Below are positions 19,032 to 28,971 of a stretch of DNA of 64,000 nucleotides, piece by piece. Below the pieces are notes generated by a model. That model had not been told where the DNA came from, made no database searches, and saw nothing but the letters and a program-made list of their open reading frames with translations. The stretch comes from Enterococcus mundtii. GTDB lineage: Bacteria > Bacillota > Bacilli > Lactobacillales > Enterococcaceae. Numbering within the stretch: the first letter of the stretch is position 1; each line of letters starts with the position of its first letter. The stretch covers positions 532,001 to 596,000 of the forward strand of contig NZ_CP025473.1 in NCBI RefSeq assembly GCF_003957375.1, in the 5' to 3' direction. A program made the translations under genes and the position numbers.

Positions 19032-20861
19032 GTGAAGCATGAAGAAATAGCAAAACAAATCATACAACATGTGGGTGGAGCAAGTAATATCAACAACGCT
19101 TGGCATTGTATGACACGATTACGGTTTGATTTAAAAGATGAGAAAAAAGTGAATTATGCTGCATTAGAAAAAACACCTAAAGTGGTGGGGACAAAATATC
19201 AGAGCGAACAACTGCAAGTCGTGATCGGTACAGAAGTCGCTGACTATTTTGCGCCAATTGCGAAAGAATTAGGGTTAGATGAAACAAGTGAACGAAGTGA
19301 AGGAGAGAAAAAAGGAGTCGTATCCTTATTTATGGATACTGTTTCCGGTGTATTTGGTCCAATCGTACCAGCGATAGCTGGGGCAGGAATGATCAAGGGT
19401 TTGATGGCCGGTTTAGTGGCATTGAATGTCATTTCGAATCAGACGGATACGTATTTGATCATTGATATGATTGCGAGTGGCGTGTTTACTTTCTTGCCAT
19501 TTTTCGTTGCTGCTTCTGCCGCTCGGATCTTCAAAACGAATCCATATTTAGCGATTGCGATTGCTGCAACGTTACAATTTCCCACCATGACGACAGCGGT
19601 TGCTGAAGGTTCGATCTCTGCTTTCCAACTGTTTGGTATCATTCCAGTTCCGGTCTTTAATTATGCAGGAACAGTTATCCCAATCATTTTTGCGGTATTG
19701 GCATTGAGTTATATTTATCGTTGGGTTGACAAAATATTGCCTCAAGTTTTAAGAACAGTGTTCACACCAACGATTTCATTATTTGTTGCTGGGTTAGTGA
19801 CACTAACAGTGATTGGTCCGATCAGTATCCATTTGGGGAATCTGCTAGCAGAAGGCGTGGCATGGTTGTTCTCAATTTCACCAGTGTTAGCTGGTATCGT
19901 GGTCGGTGCGATCCGTCCAATTGCGATTTTTACTGGGTTACATCACGCAATGACTCCGATTGCCTTACAAAATTTTGCGAATCAAGGCTATGACATGTTG
20001 ATGCCGATGATGTTTATGGCAAACATGGCGATCACTGGGGCGACAGCGGCTATTTATTTGAAAGTGAAATCAAAAGAAGAAAAATCATTGGTTCTATCTT
20101 CTGCTGTTTCTGGTCTATTAGGAATCACTGAACCTGCGCTTTTCGGGATCTTATCAAAATACAAGAGAGCGTTTATGGCAGCTACGATCGGTAGCTCGAT
20201 CGCTTCAGCGTTTATCAGTTTCTTCGGTGTTCGGATCTACGGTTATATTTTATCAAGTATTTTTAGCTTACCCGCCTATATTGGTCAGTATTTTATGTTT
20301 GCGGTACTTGGGATAGTGATTGCCTTGGTTTCCTCTTTTGCGATTACTTATTTCTTAGTACCAAATGAACAAGCAGAAGATACGGAATACACGAACGAAG
20401 TGAATCTACACGCTGTGACTAAAGGGGAATATATTCCTTTAGAAGATGTGCCTGATGAAGTTTTTTCAACGAAAATGATGGGTGATGGTTTTGCAATCGA
20501 GTCAATCGATGGTGCCATCTTTGCACCGGTCAACGGAAAAGTCACTACGATTTTCCCTTCCAAACATGCGTTAGGAATCAAAACAAATAATGGCGTAGAA
20601 GTCTTAGTCCATATGGGGATCGACACTGTTAACTTAAAGGGTGAAGGATTTGATGTCCTTGTCAAGGTTGGTGATCAGGTGACAGTGGACACCAAAATCG
20701 CTCAAATGGATTTGCCTTATATCCATAGTCAAGGGAAAAAGAGCATGGTCATCGTTGTGATCACGAACATGGATCGTGTGTCGAAATTTTCGGGTGAACG
20801 AAACTTAGAAGGGCAGCACCAAGCTGGAGCGCTCGTGGAACGTGCTTTGTTAAATGGGTAA
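19032..20861 (+). CDS. PTS transporter subunit IIBCA, beta-glucoside/sucrose (Glc superfamily) type
   Basis: A 609-aa sugar phosphotransferase permease with the domain order EIIB (residues 1-85, phospho-Cys in NAWHCMTRLRF), EIIC (about 105-450, around ten membrane helices) and EIIA (about 475-609, phospho-His in VEVLVHMGIDTV). This order is that of BglP. The start is a GTG at 19032 behind GGGGGAG. With the neighbouring GntR-UTRA regulator and RspA-type enzyme it may import a glycoside or glyco-acid. No phospho-glycosidase gene is adjacent, so specificity is open. Confidence 0.9.
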   Translation: MKHEEIAKQIIQHVGGASNINNAWHCMTRLRFDLKDEKKVNYAALEKTPKVVGTKYQSEQLQVVIGTEVADYFAPIAKELGLDETSERSEGEKKGVVSLFMDTVSGVFGPIVPAIAGAGMIKGLMAGLVALNVISNQTDTYLIIDMIASGVFTFLPFFVAASAARIFKTNPYLAIAIAATLQFPTMTTAVAEGSISAFQLFGIIPVPVFNYAGTVIPIIFAVLALSYIYRWVDKILPQVLRTVFTPTISLFVAGLVTLTVIGPISIHLGNLLAEGVAWLFSISPVLAGIVVGAIRPIAIFTGLHHAMTPIALQNFANQGYDMLMPMMFMANMAITGATAAIYLKVKSKEEKSLVLSSAVSGLLGITEPALFGILSKYKRAFMAATIGSSIASAFISFFGVRIYGYILSSIFSLPAYIGQYFMFAVLGIVIALVSSFAITYFLVPNEQAEDTEYTNEVNLHAVTKGEYIPLEDVPDEVFSTKMMGDGFAIESIDGAIFAPVNGKVTTIFPSKHALGIKTNNGVEVLVHMGIDTVNLKGEGFDVLVKVGDQVTVDTKIAQMDLPYIHSQGKKSMVIVVITNMDRVSKFSGERNLEGQHQAGALVERALLNG

Positions 20862-20881
20862 AAAAATAGCATGAGAAAGAG

Positions 20882-20919
20882 AACATACATCGTCTTCAAC
20901 GGGCGTTGTATGTTTTTTT
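20882..20919 (+). terminator. Terminator after the PTS gene
   Basis: AACATACA (20883-20890) pairs with TGTATGTT (20907-20914). A T tract runs to 20919. Confidence 0.8.
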
Positions 20920-20934
20920 CTATTAATAAGTTCA

Positions 20935-21457
20935 AGGAGAAGATGTGACGAATGGTTTGATGGGTTCATAATTCCAAACTCATCAGATTACTGATAAATA
21001 CAAGAAACTGGTGGAAGAAGCGCGTACAACGTAGATGGACAGCAGTGAAACGACAGCTTTTATACTATTGGAAACATCAGTAGTAGTTGGAAAAAACGAT
21101 TGGTCTTGGGCAGAGACAACAGCTTAGTTCCTACACAGAGTGAAACATTAGTAACTGACAATATCAACAAAAAATCTATCAGATAAAGTAACATTTTTAG
21201 AAACGGCGACATCCGAATTTTGCGCAAGTTAACTTTCTAGAAAAAATGGCTCATGCAATTGAATTTCTGCCAATGGCCTTAGTCTATTTGTACTTGAAGT
21301 GATGGCATATGCCTAAGGAAATGTTAGTCAAACTTCCTCACGCTTTATTTCCTGATAAAGCGAATGTGTGCATGCTAATACCAAGTTTATCGAAGTTTTT
21401 GTGTTTTCAAAAAACAATACTATAGCGTTGGAGAGAATTCCTTTTTTGTTTCTCAGC
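20935..21457. other. Gene-free stretch, probable decayed coding sequence
   Basis: No intact gene of convincing composition. Short readable pieces with stops occur, for example an open stretch from ATG 21309 reading MPKEMLVKLPHALFPDKANV and then losing coherence. It looks like eroded coding DNA, but I cannot name a parent gene. Confidence 0.3.
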
Positions 21458-21814
21458 TCAATCGACATCGTCAATTGTAAGACTCGCCACAACTTCATAA
21501 TAATGGTCGCCCCAATCGCATATATGTTGGACGATCGTTGAGAGTTCACGCCCGATCTCGGTCAATTGATACTCTACTTTTGGCGGGACTACGGGATAGA
21601 TTTTACGTGTGAGTAAATGATCGCTTTCTAATTCTCTTAATTGCCGAATCAACATCCGTTGGTTGATATCTGGTAACATTTTTTCGATCTCACTTAGGCG
21701 CAAAATTGGTTGTTGTAAAAAGCACCAAATCAAGACGATCTTGTATTTTCCACTCAGAACATGCATGGCTAAGTCTTTCGTATTGGTAAACTTTTTTTCA
21801 TGGTATTGATACAT
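21458..21814 (-). CDS. HxlR-family transcriptional regulator
   Basis: A 118-aa winged-helix regulator with the HxlR core LSGKYKIVLIWCFLQQP, INQRMLIRQLRELESDHLL and VEYQLTEIGREL. One Cys lies in the first helix region, a position used for redox or aldehyde sensing in some relatives. GAGG upstream of the ATG at 21814 favours it over 21826. It is divergent from the class III alcohol dehydrogenase/formylglutathione hydrolase genes. HxlR-type proteins control formaldehyde genes in Bacillus, so regulation of this pathway is a reasonable inference. Confidence 0.85.
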   Translation of the reverse strand: MYQYHEKKFTNTKDLAMHVLSGKYKIVLIWCFLQQPILRLSEIEKMLPDINQRMLIRQLRELESDHLLTRKIYPVVPPKVEYQLTEIGRELSTIVQHICDWGDHYYEVVASLTIDDVD

Positions 21815-21982
21815 AAAGGACCTCACTTTGTTTTATTTATTCGACAGCAATAGTTGCTATTATACAAATCTCACCAATGGAAGTAAAGAAATTGAGGATA
21901 CTGACAAGTTTGTCAGTTTTGTTTCTCAGCACAGCCTATGATACGATGAAGTGGAAAGATTGCGGATTCGCTCGCTAACTAA

Positions 21983-23980
<1,998 letters not shown>

Positions 23981-24290
23981 AAAGACCATTGTAAGAGATG
24001 GAATATGAGTCAGATGAACAAGCAACTAACTGAAAAATCAGAAGAAGTCAGAAAGATGCAACTATAAGCAATAAGCAGTGAAATCTGAAAATGTTTTTTG
24101 AGAGATACCTATTTAGTTTGACAAGATCGTGTACAGAGCTACAAAAGCCAATTAGTAAAAGGAGTTCTGCCGGATACTAGTTTCAATTGTTTATATGGGT
24201 GTAATTCTGTGAGTCAAAATTAAAAAATAAAATTAATAGGTTTACTTTTTAGAATAGTTGTGTTATCATAATTAAAGTTTCGGAGGATCC
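23981..24290. other. Gene-free stretch before the YitT gene
   Basis: No convincing gene. A 20-codon frame from ATG 24005 (MSQMNKQLTEKSEEVRKMQL) is the only readable piece and looks like a fragment. A possible promoter and a GGAGG stretch (24282-24286) without a start codon precede the palindrome at 24291. Confidence 0.3.
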
Positions 24291-24330
24291 AAAGGGATTA
24301 GATAAGAATATTCTTATCTAATCCCTTTTT
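24291..24330 (+). terminator. Perfect 38-bp palindrome with T tract ahead of yitT-type gene
   Basis: Positions 24291-24328 are an uninterrupted palindrome (AAAGGGATTAGATAAGAA and its complement meeting at TA), followed by T residues. As RNA it would be a very stable terminator hairpin. It lies only 35 nt upstream of the next gene and far from the previous one, so it may act as a leader attenuator rather than a gene-end terminator. Confidence 0.65.
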
Positions 24331-24364
24331 GTGTTCTTGCATTAAAAAATATTAGGAGGCGCAT

Positions 24365-24961
24365 ATGAAAAATCTATTCAAATATTTAACGATTACTTTG
24401 GGGCTATTGATACTATCAATTAGTATCAATATGTTTTTTGGCCCACATTATATTGCTGCTGGAGGAACGAGTGGTCTAGGAATATTACTTGAATACCTTG
24501 TTCAAGTAGATCGTTCACTCATCGTGCTGGCATTAAATTCAGTTATGTTGCTATTAGCAATCATTTATTTAGGTAAACAAGTATTTATGAAAGTTTTATA
24601 TGGTAGTTTAGTTCTACCGTTATTGTTAACCTATGTACCTAAAATAATGTTTACTGAAAATAAAATTTTATCCATCGTTTTGGGGAGTTTAATTTTTTCT
24701 GTAGGTATGTCCATTGTTTATTCACAAAATTCTTCTAGTGGAGGAACGTCCATTCCACCGATAATTTTAAAAAAATATTTCAATATAAAACTCTCTACAG
24801 GCTTGTTTTTCATAGATGGTATAGTCATACTGCTAAATTGGAGTATTTTTGGTTTTGATCAATTTTTACTTGCCTTAACTTCGAATATTCTAGTTTTTCT
24901 AACGATGAATCTATTCTCTAAGATATCCTATCAATCTATTGAGAACAGACAAACTTCTTAG
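24365..24961 (+). CDS. YitT family membrane protein (short form)
   Basis: A 198-aa integral membrane protein with five or six predicted helices. The family landmarks FFGPHYIAAGGTSGLGILL and SSGGTSIPPIILKKYFNIKL are present. Full-length YitT proteins (about 280 aa) carry a C-terminal cytosolic DUF2179 domain, which is missing here; the frame ends after the last helix. AGGAGG precedes the ATG. Transport substrate is unknown for most of the family. Confidence 0.8.
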   Translation: MKNLFKYLTITLGLLILSISINMFFGPHYIAAGGTSGLGILLEYLVQVDRSLIVLALNSVMLLLAIIYLGKQVFMKVLYGSLVLPLLLTYVPKIMFTENKILSIVLGSLIFSVGMSIVYSQNSSSGGTSIPPIILKKYFNIKLSTGLFFIDGIVILLNWSIFGFDQFLLALTSNILVFLTMNLFSKISYQSIENRQTS

Positions 24962-24989
24962 AGGTAGATAATTTAGTTATTCTTGGAGC

Positions 24990-25247
24990 TTAGGAGATGC
25001 TGTAACGCTTTTTGACAATTTCTAGTGGGTCACCGAAGCGTTCAGCGATTTCTGGAAGGCTCAACCCTTGCGCATATAGACGATTGAAGACACCTTGAAT
25101 GCTTTCTGAAACTTCGACGATATGTTTATCGTAGTCGTAAAAACGAAACACTTTTTGTCCCCAGGCATAGGTCAATGTATCGTGGATCACTTCGATTTCT
25201 GAATCAGAAGTTGTAAGTAAAAAGCCTTTCCACTTGATTTTATTCAT
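24990..25247 (-). CDS. VOC/glyoxalase-fold protein with large internal deletion
   Basis: The 85-aa product starts MNKIKWKGFLLTTSDSE, the first strand of a vicinal-oxygen-chelate domain. It then jumps straight to the domain's last part (YAWGQKVFRFYDYDKHIVEV) and the C-terminal helix-turn-helix-like tail GLSLPEIAERFGDPLEIVKK common in this family. About 60-70 residues expected between are absent, yet the frame is open. The ribosome-binding site AGGGAGATGAAATC favours ATG 25247; an upstream in-frame start at 25277 is less likely. Probably a non-enzymatic remnant. Confidence 0.65.
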   Translation of the reverse strand: MNKIKWKGFLLTTSDSEIEVIHDTLTYAWGQKVFRFYDYDKHIVEVSESIQGVFNRLYAQGLSLPEIAERFGDPLEIVKKRYSIS

Positions 25248-25344
25248 GATTTCATCTCCCTGAACTTGATCGAGCAACTATAGCATGAGAATTTTAGACT
25301 GTATTGTAAATACACGACATCTCACTTTGCTCACGACGTATCAT

Positions 25345-26139
25345 CTAATCCAAAGGTTGTGCTTTGAACTCTTTACAAAGCTGGACAAATTCGAGTGGTG
25401 TGAAGCCGATATGTTTTTTGAAATCTTTGATCAAGTGAGACTGATCGTAGTAATGCAACGCAATTAACTTTTTTTCACTAGCGTGAGGATCGGTTAGTAT
25501 TTTCAAGCAGTACTGAAAACGCAATGTAAGCAACATCAGTTGCGGTGAAATGCCATAATACTTCTTAAATAACTGTTGGCATTGCCGTGTGCCTACAACT
25601 AAATCCTGACACAAATCTTGAATTGTAGAAGCAGGGATTTGGCTAAATCGATCAATCAATTTGATAAACTGGTTTGGTGTATGTCCTTCAATCAATTGAT
25701 GGAGGTAATCAATAAAATATTCTTTTTGTTGAGAATAGGATAGGTAGAAGAAATAGTTGAGGTTGAAAGGTATCTTAAACTCACTAATGGATAGAAAAGA
25801 ATCCATTACCTCAGTCGTCGGTCGTCCAGTAAGTTGTCCAAAAGCGCCAGGTTTCAGTGTAGCCGCTAAGTAAGATTCAGACGTATGGCTATAAAAATCA
25901 TATTCTGTTTTACTGATACCTGAAAATTCGATCGATTGTTTTTTGAAATCAATGAAAAGATCGATACACCCATCTGGAATGATCAAATCATTCACTTCGT
26001 AGGAATCCTGAGTCAAGGATTGGTGTTCCCATAGACAAATCACAAAGTCTTGTAATGAGGGAATGACAATTGCTGGATACTTGAAATATTTCTGATAGAT
26101 CGGGTTGACGATATAGGGTACTTGAATTGGAGAATACAT
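25345..26139 (-). CDS. AraC-family transcriptional regulator
   Basis: A 264-aa protein with an N-terminal DUF6597-like sensor region (LIIPDGCIDLFIDF, then LKPGAFGQLTGRPTTEV) and a C-terminal AraC DNA-binding domain. The second helix-turn-helix is KKLIALHYYDQSHLIKDFKKHIGFTPLEF. The layout matches a family of AraC regulators common in Bacteroidetes and Firmicutes. It shares orientation with the truncated VOC gene downstream and may once have controlled it. Confidence 0.8.
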   Translation of the reverse strand: MYSPIQVPYIVNPIYQKYFKYPAIVIPSLQDFVICLWEHQSLTQDSYEVNDLIIPDGCIDLFIDFKKQSIEFSGISKTEYDFYSHTSESYLAATLKPGAFGQLTGRPTTEVMDSFLSISEFKIPFNLNYFFYLSYSQQKEYFIDYLHQLIEGHTPNQFIKLIDRFSQIPASTIQDLCQDLVVGTRQCQQLFKKYYGISPQLMLLTLRFQYCLKILTDPHASEKKLIALHYYDQSHLIKDFKKHIGFTPLEFVQLCKEFKAQPLD

Positions 26140-27228
26140 AGATCACCTACTTGTTTATGATTCTATTCCTTTTTATCAATTATAGCATGTTGATGAGATG
26201 TATCTGTCTATATCACTAAAGTAAGTACGCAATTGGGATTGTCGGTGATAGTGTCAGCGTATCTAGGCGAAATGAAAAAAGGCGTTGGATTGCTATTTGT
26301 CGCTAAATAGGATGCCGGTGTGAAAAAATCAAAGAGATAAGCACAGATCTGTTAATTGGTAGAGGGATAAATGAGTGGATTGGCTAAGGGAAAAAATATG
26401 TATGCTCAAGCTAGATAGTAAAAACCTAGGATAGATACCACAGTGATCGCTGGTTCTTCTCCTAGGTTTTTGACTATTCTGACTGGTTATAAGGTTACGC
26501 ATTTACCGTTCTGATTTCTCATCTTCTATTCCATAGGTAAGTGATTGTTAAAGTGAATAAAATAGTCGTTTTTAATGTTAACAGTATTGGTGAAAGAGAA
26601 AACTCTCCACGTTGATCCCAATAAATTATTTAATTGGATATGAACAAAATATTCAACATGTCTTTCTTCTACGTATTATCTGACGAAGGAGAAAGACATG
26701 TTTTTTTATTTATTGGATTTGTTTTGTAGGATACTAGAGCAAGGAAGACAAAAGACGATAATAGCAAATGGATTTTAAGGGAGATCAAGAACTTGAGTTT
26801 ATGGATAATAAGCAAGAATACATGAACAAATTGTTATAAATAAGTTGGTTCTATGTAAGGTGTATCAGCTTTTTTGGATCATACATGGTTAATAACTAAT
26901 AAGATTGGTCAGTTAGCAAAAATAGTCCTTTTTATTTAAAGAATGACTTTGTTGGTAATGCTGTTTATAACAGTAGGATTCATTTGGAATCCTGAAAAAA
27001 ATATAAAAATGGGTACAAATGATCATTTAGAAAGCGTTGTGTAACTATTGAATAAATCATAACTACCATAAGGATAAGGTTAAGAAGCAAAATAGAACGT
27101 TAAAATCTGTCACTTTTACGTTCGTTTTTTCTTTCAAGGAGAAACAATATAGTTTATCATTCCGATTGGTTGTGTTATTTATATGTAAGTATAAAGAAAA
27201 GTGTTCATTTAAAAAATGAGGTGGAAAA
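26140..27228. other. 1.1-kb gene-free stretch with two orphan hairpins
   Basis: I find no intact gene. Two strong hairpins are visible. AAAAACCTAGGA/TCCTAGGTTTTT lies at 26420-26471. A long stem starting at 26655 (AACATGTCTTTC) and closing at 26702, followed by seven T residues, is a convincing intrinsic terminator. Neither follows a recognisable gene on either strand, which suggests eroded genes or a small non-coding transcript. Confidence 0.5.
26655..26707 (+). terminator. Orphan intrinsic terminator
   Basis: AACATGTCTTTC (26655-26666) pairs with GAAAGACATGTT (26691-26702), extended inward by further pairs. The tail is T7. No gene lies immediately upstream on the plus strand. Confidence 0.7.
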
Positions 27229-28704
27229 TTGAAAGACTTACAATTGGCATTTATCAGTAATCGAACGACGAGTCGTTTGTTTCGAATATTGAGTATGATT
27301 GAACGAAGACGATTGTTTACGATTGGAGAATTGGCCGAAAAACTGCAAGTGACAGAACGAACGATTGCCAATGATATCAAGTACATCAAAGACTATTTTG
27401 ATGATTGTATCAGTTTAGATTCAGGAAATAGTGGAATCTTTTTTGAAGAAAAAAAAGCTTCGATGTATCAAGAAAAAAAGCAGAAATTACTTGAGAATGA
27501 GTGTCTATTTGAAATCATCGGGAATATTTTTTTAGGAGAATTATCAACAATCGATGAACTTGCCCATCACTATCATTTTTCAGAGAGTACCTTTCGCCGG
27601 CTATTGAATCGAACAACCACAGTATTGAAGAGCTATGGATTGCAGTGGGCATCTAACCCGTTGTCGATTGAAGGGAGGGAAGCTAATTTACGAAAATTCT
27701 TCAAGGATTTTTATTATGAAGGGGTAGAAACGCCCTATACGCTTGTTCCTGATATTGAATTACATGAATTGGTTTTAAAAAAACTAAGCAATAAATTGGG
27801 CCAAGATGAGGTTGGATCTGGAACTACGCCGGCAGCCTTTTATTATACTTTTTATATTGCAATCAAACGTGCAGGGCTTGGTTTTTCTATAGAGATTCCT
27901 AGAAAATTGGCGAAATTAGCATACAAAGCAAAGAATTTCTCTCTCCTTCATTCTTTGAAAGATGATATCAAGAAACTTTATAGGGTCGAATTATCAAAAG
28001 AAGAATTCGCTTGGATTTATTTAGTCACTATCTGTAAACGTACCCTAGATCATGAAGAATCAGAGAAGAAGTTTTATAAAGATTTTCATGAAGGCACAGA
28101 AATTTCTCAACTCACGAATCGATATCTAAAGGAATTTGATTTCCCCCAAAATATTGATCAAAAAATCACAACATTCTTACGTTCGTTTTTTCTCTCTAGA
28201 AAAATAAATGATTTGTTATCACCTGTCTTAAATAAAGAGGCGATAGAAATAAAAAAAGCAGTCATACGCTCAGATAATGAGAATTATCAGCGGAATTTAG
28301 GTTTTTTAAAAAAAGAAAGGAAAAACTACTCTATTTCTTCAAAATACATGGAAGATATAAGTGTGAGTTTAACGATTTATAGTAATTTGATTTTCGATTT
28401 TTATTTACCAAATAAAACAATTTACTTTCTTCTGGAAGGGGATCATTTTGTCTGTCAACAAATTATAACTCGTGTACGTCAACAATTTGGGAGTAAACAT
28501 ACATTAGTTTTTTTACCGCTTTATTATCTAGCAGAAGAAGTATTGAACGCCGCACATATTGATTTAATTGTGACAAATTATAATCGCTATCTTTTAGATT
28601 ACATTATTGAAAGCGATTTTCTTTTGTTAAAAGCTGTCCCAGATGAACATGATTGGCAACGATTGGAAAGAAAAATAAACCCTTATCGTAAAACCTATAA
28701 TTAA
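27229..28704 (+). CDS. Mga-like transcriptional regulator 1
   Basis: A 491-aa protein of the Mga/AtxA type. It has an N-terminal helix-turn-helix (LFTIGELAEKLQVTERTIAN), a second DNA-binding segment near residue 115 (HYHFSESTFRRLLNRTTTVL), a central PRD-like region and a C-terminal EIIB-like domain ending DEHDWQRLERKINPY. Such regulators activate surface and virulence genes in response to PTS state. The start is TTG at 27229 behind GAGGTGG. It lies directly upstream of, and in line with, the BspA-like operon at 28972, its likely target. Confidence 0.88.
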   Translation: MKDLQLAFISNRTTSRLFRILSMIERRRLFTIGELAEKLQVTERTIANDIKYIKDYFDDCISLDSGNSGIFFEEKKASMYQEKKQKLLENECLFEIIGNIFLGELSTIDELAHHYHFSESTFRRLLNRTTTVLKSYGLQWASNPLSIEGREANLRKFFKDFYYEGVETPYTLVPDIELHELVLKKLSNKLGQDEVGSGTTPAAFYYTFYIAIKRAGLGFSIEIPRKLAKLAYKAKNFSLLHSLKDDIKKLYRVELSKEEFAWIYLVTICKRTLDHEESEKKFYKDFHEGTEISQLTNRYLKEFDFPQNIDQKITTFLRSFFLSRKINDLLSPVLNKEAIEIKKAVIRSDNENYQRNLGFLKKERKNYSISSKYMEDISVSLTIYSNLIFDFYLPNKTIYFLLEGDHFVCQQIITRVRQQFGSKHTLVFLPLYYLAEEVLNAAHIDLIVTNYNRYLLDYIIESDFLLLKAVPDEHDWQRLERKINPYRKTYN

Positions 28705-28713
28705 TGTTTTTCT

Positions 28714-28747
28714 ACAGTTGCTAATAAAAATAGCGACTGTTTTTTTT
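28714..28747 (+). terminator. Terminator after Mga-like regulator 1
   Basis: ACAGTTGCTA (28714-28723) pairs with TAGCGACTGT (28731-28740), followed by seven T residues. It separates the regulator transcript from the surface operon. Confidence 0.8.
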
Positions 28748-28971
28748 CATCTATTTCAGTCGTTTATGAAATAGATGATTTTATTTTATTAAAAAATCAA
28801 TGTAGTCTTAGTGAAGTAATAAACATGCAAGTTGACTTACAGTATTTTTGAAAAAAAGATTTAGCTTCGAGCCAAGAAAAAAATGACAGTTGACAAAAAG
28901 AATATCTAAACTTTGTTCGCTTAAGTTTCAGATAAGAAGAATACAGTAGGTCAAATACTAGGAGGAGTGGT

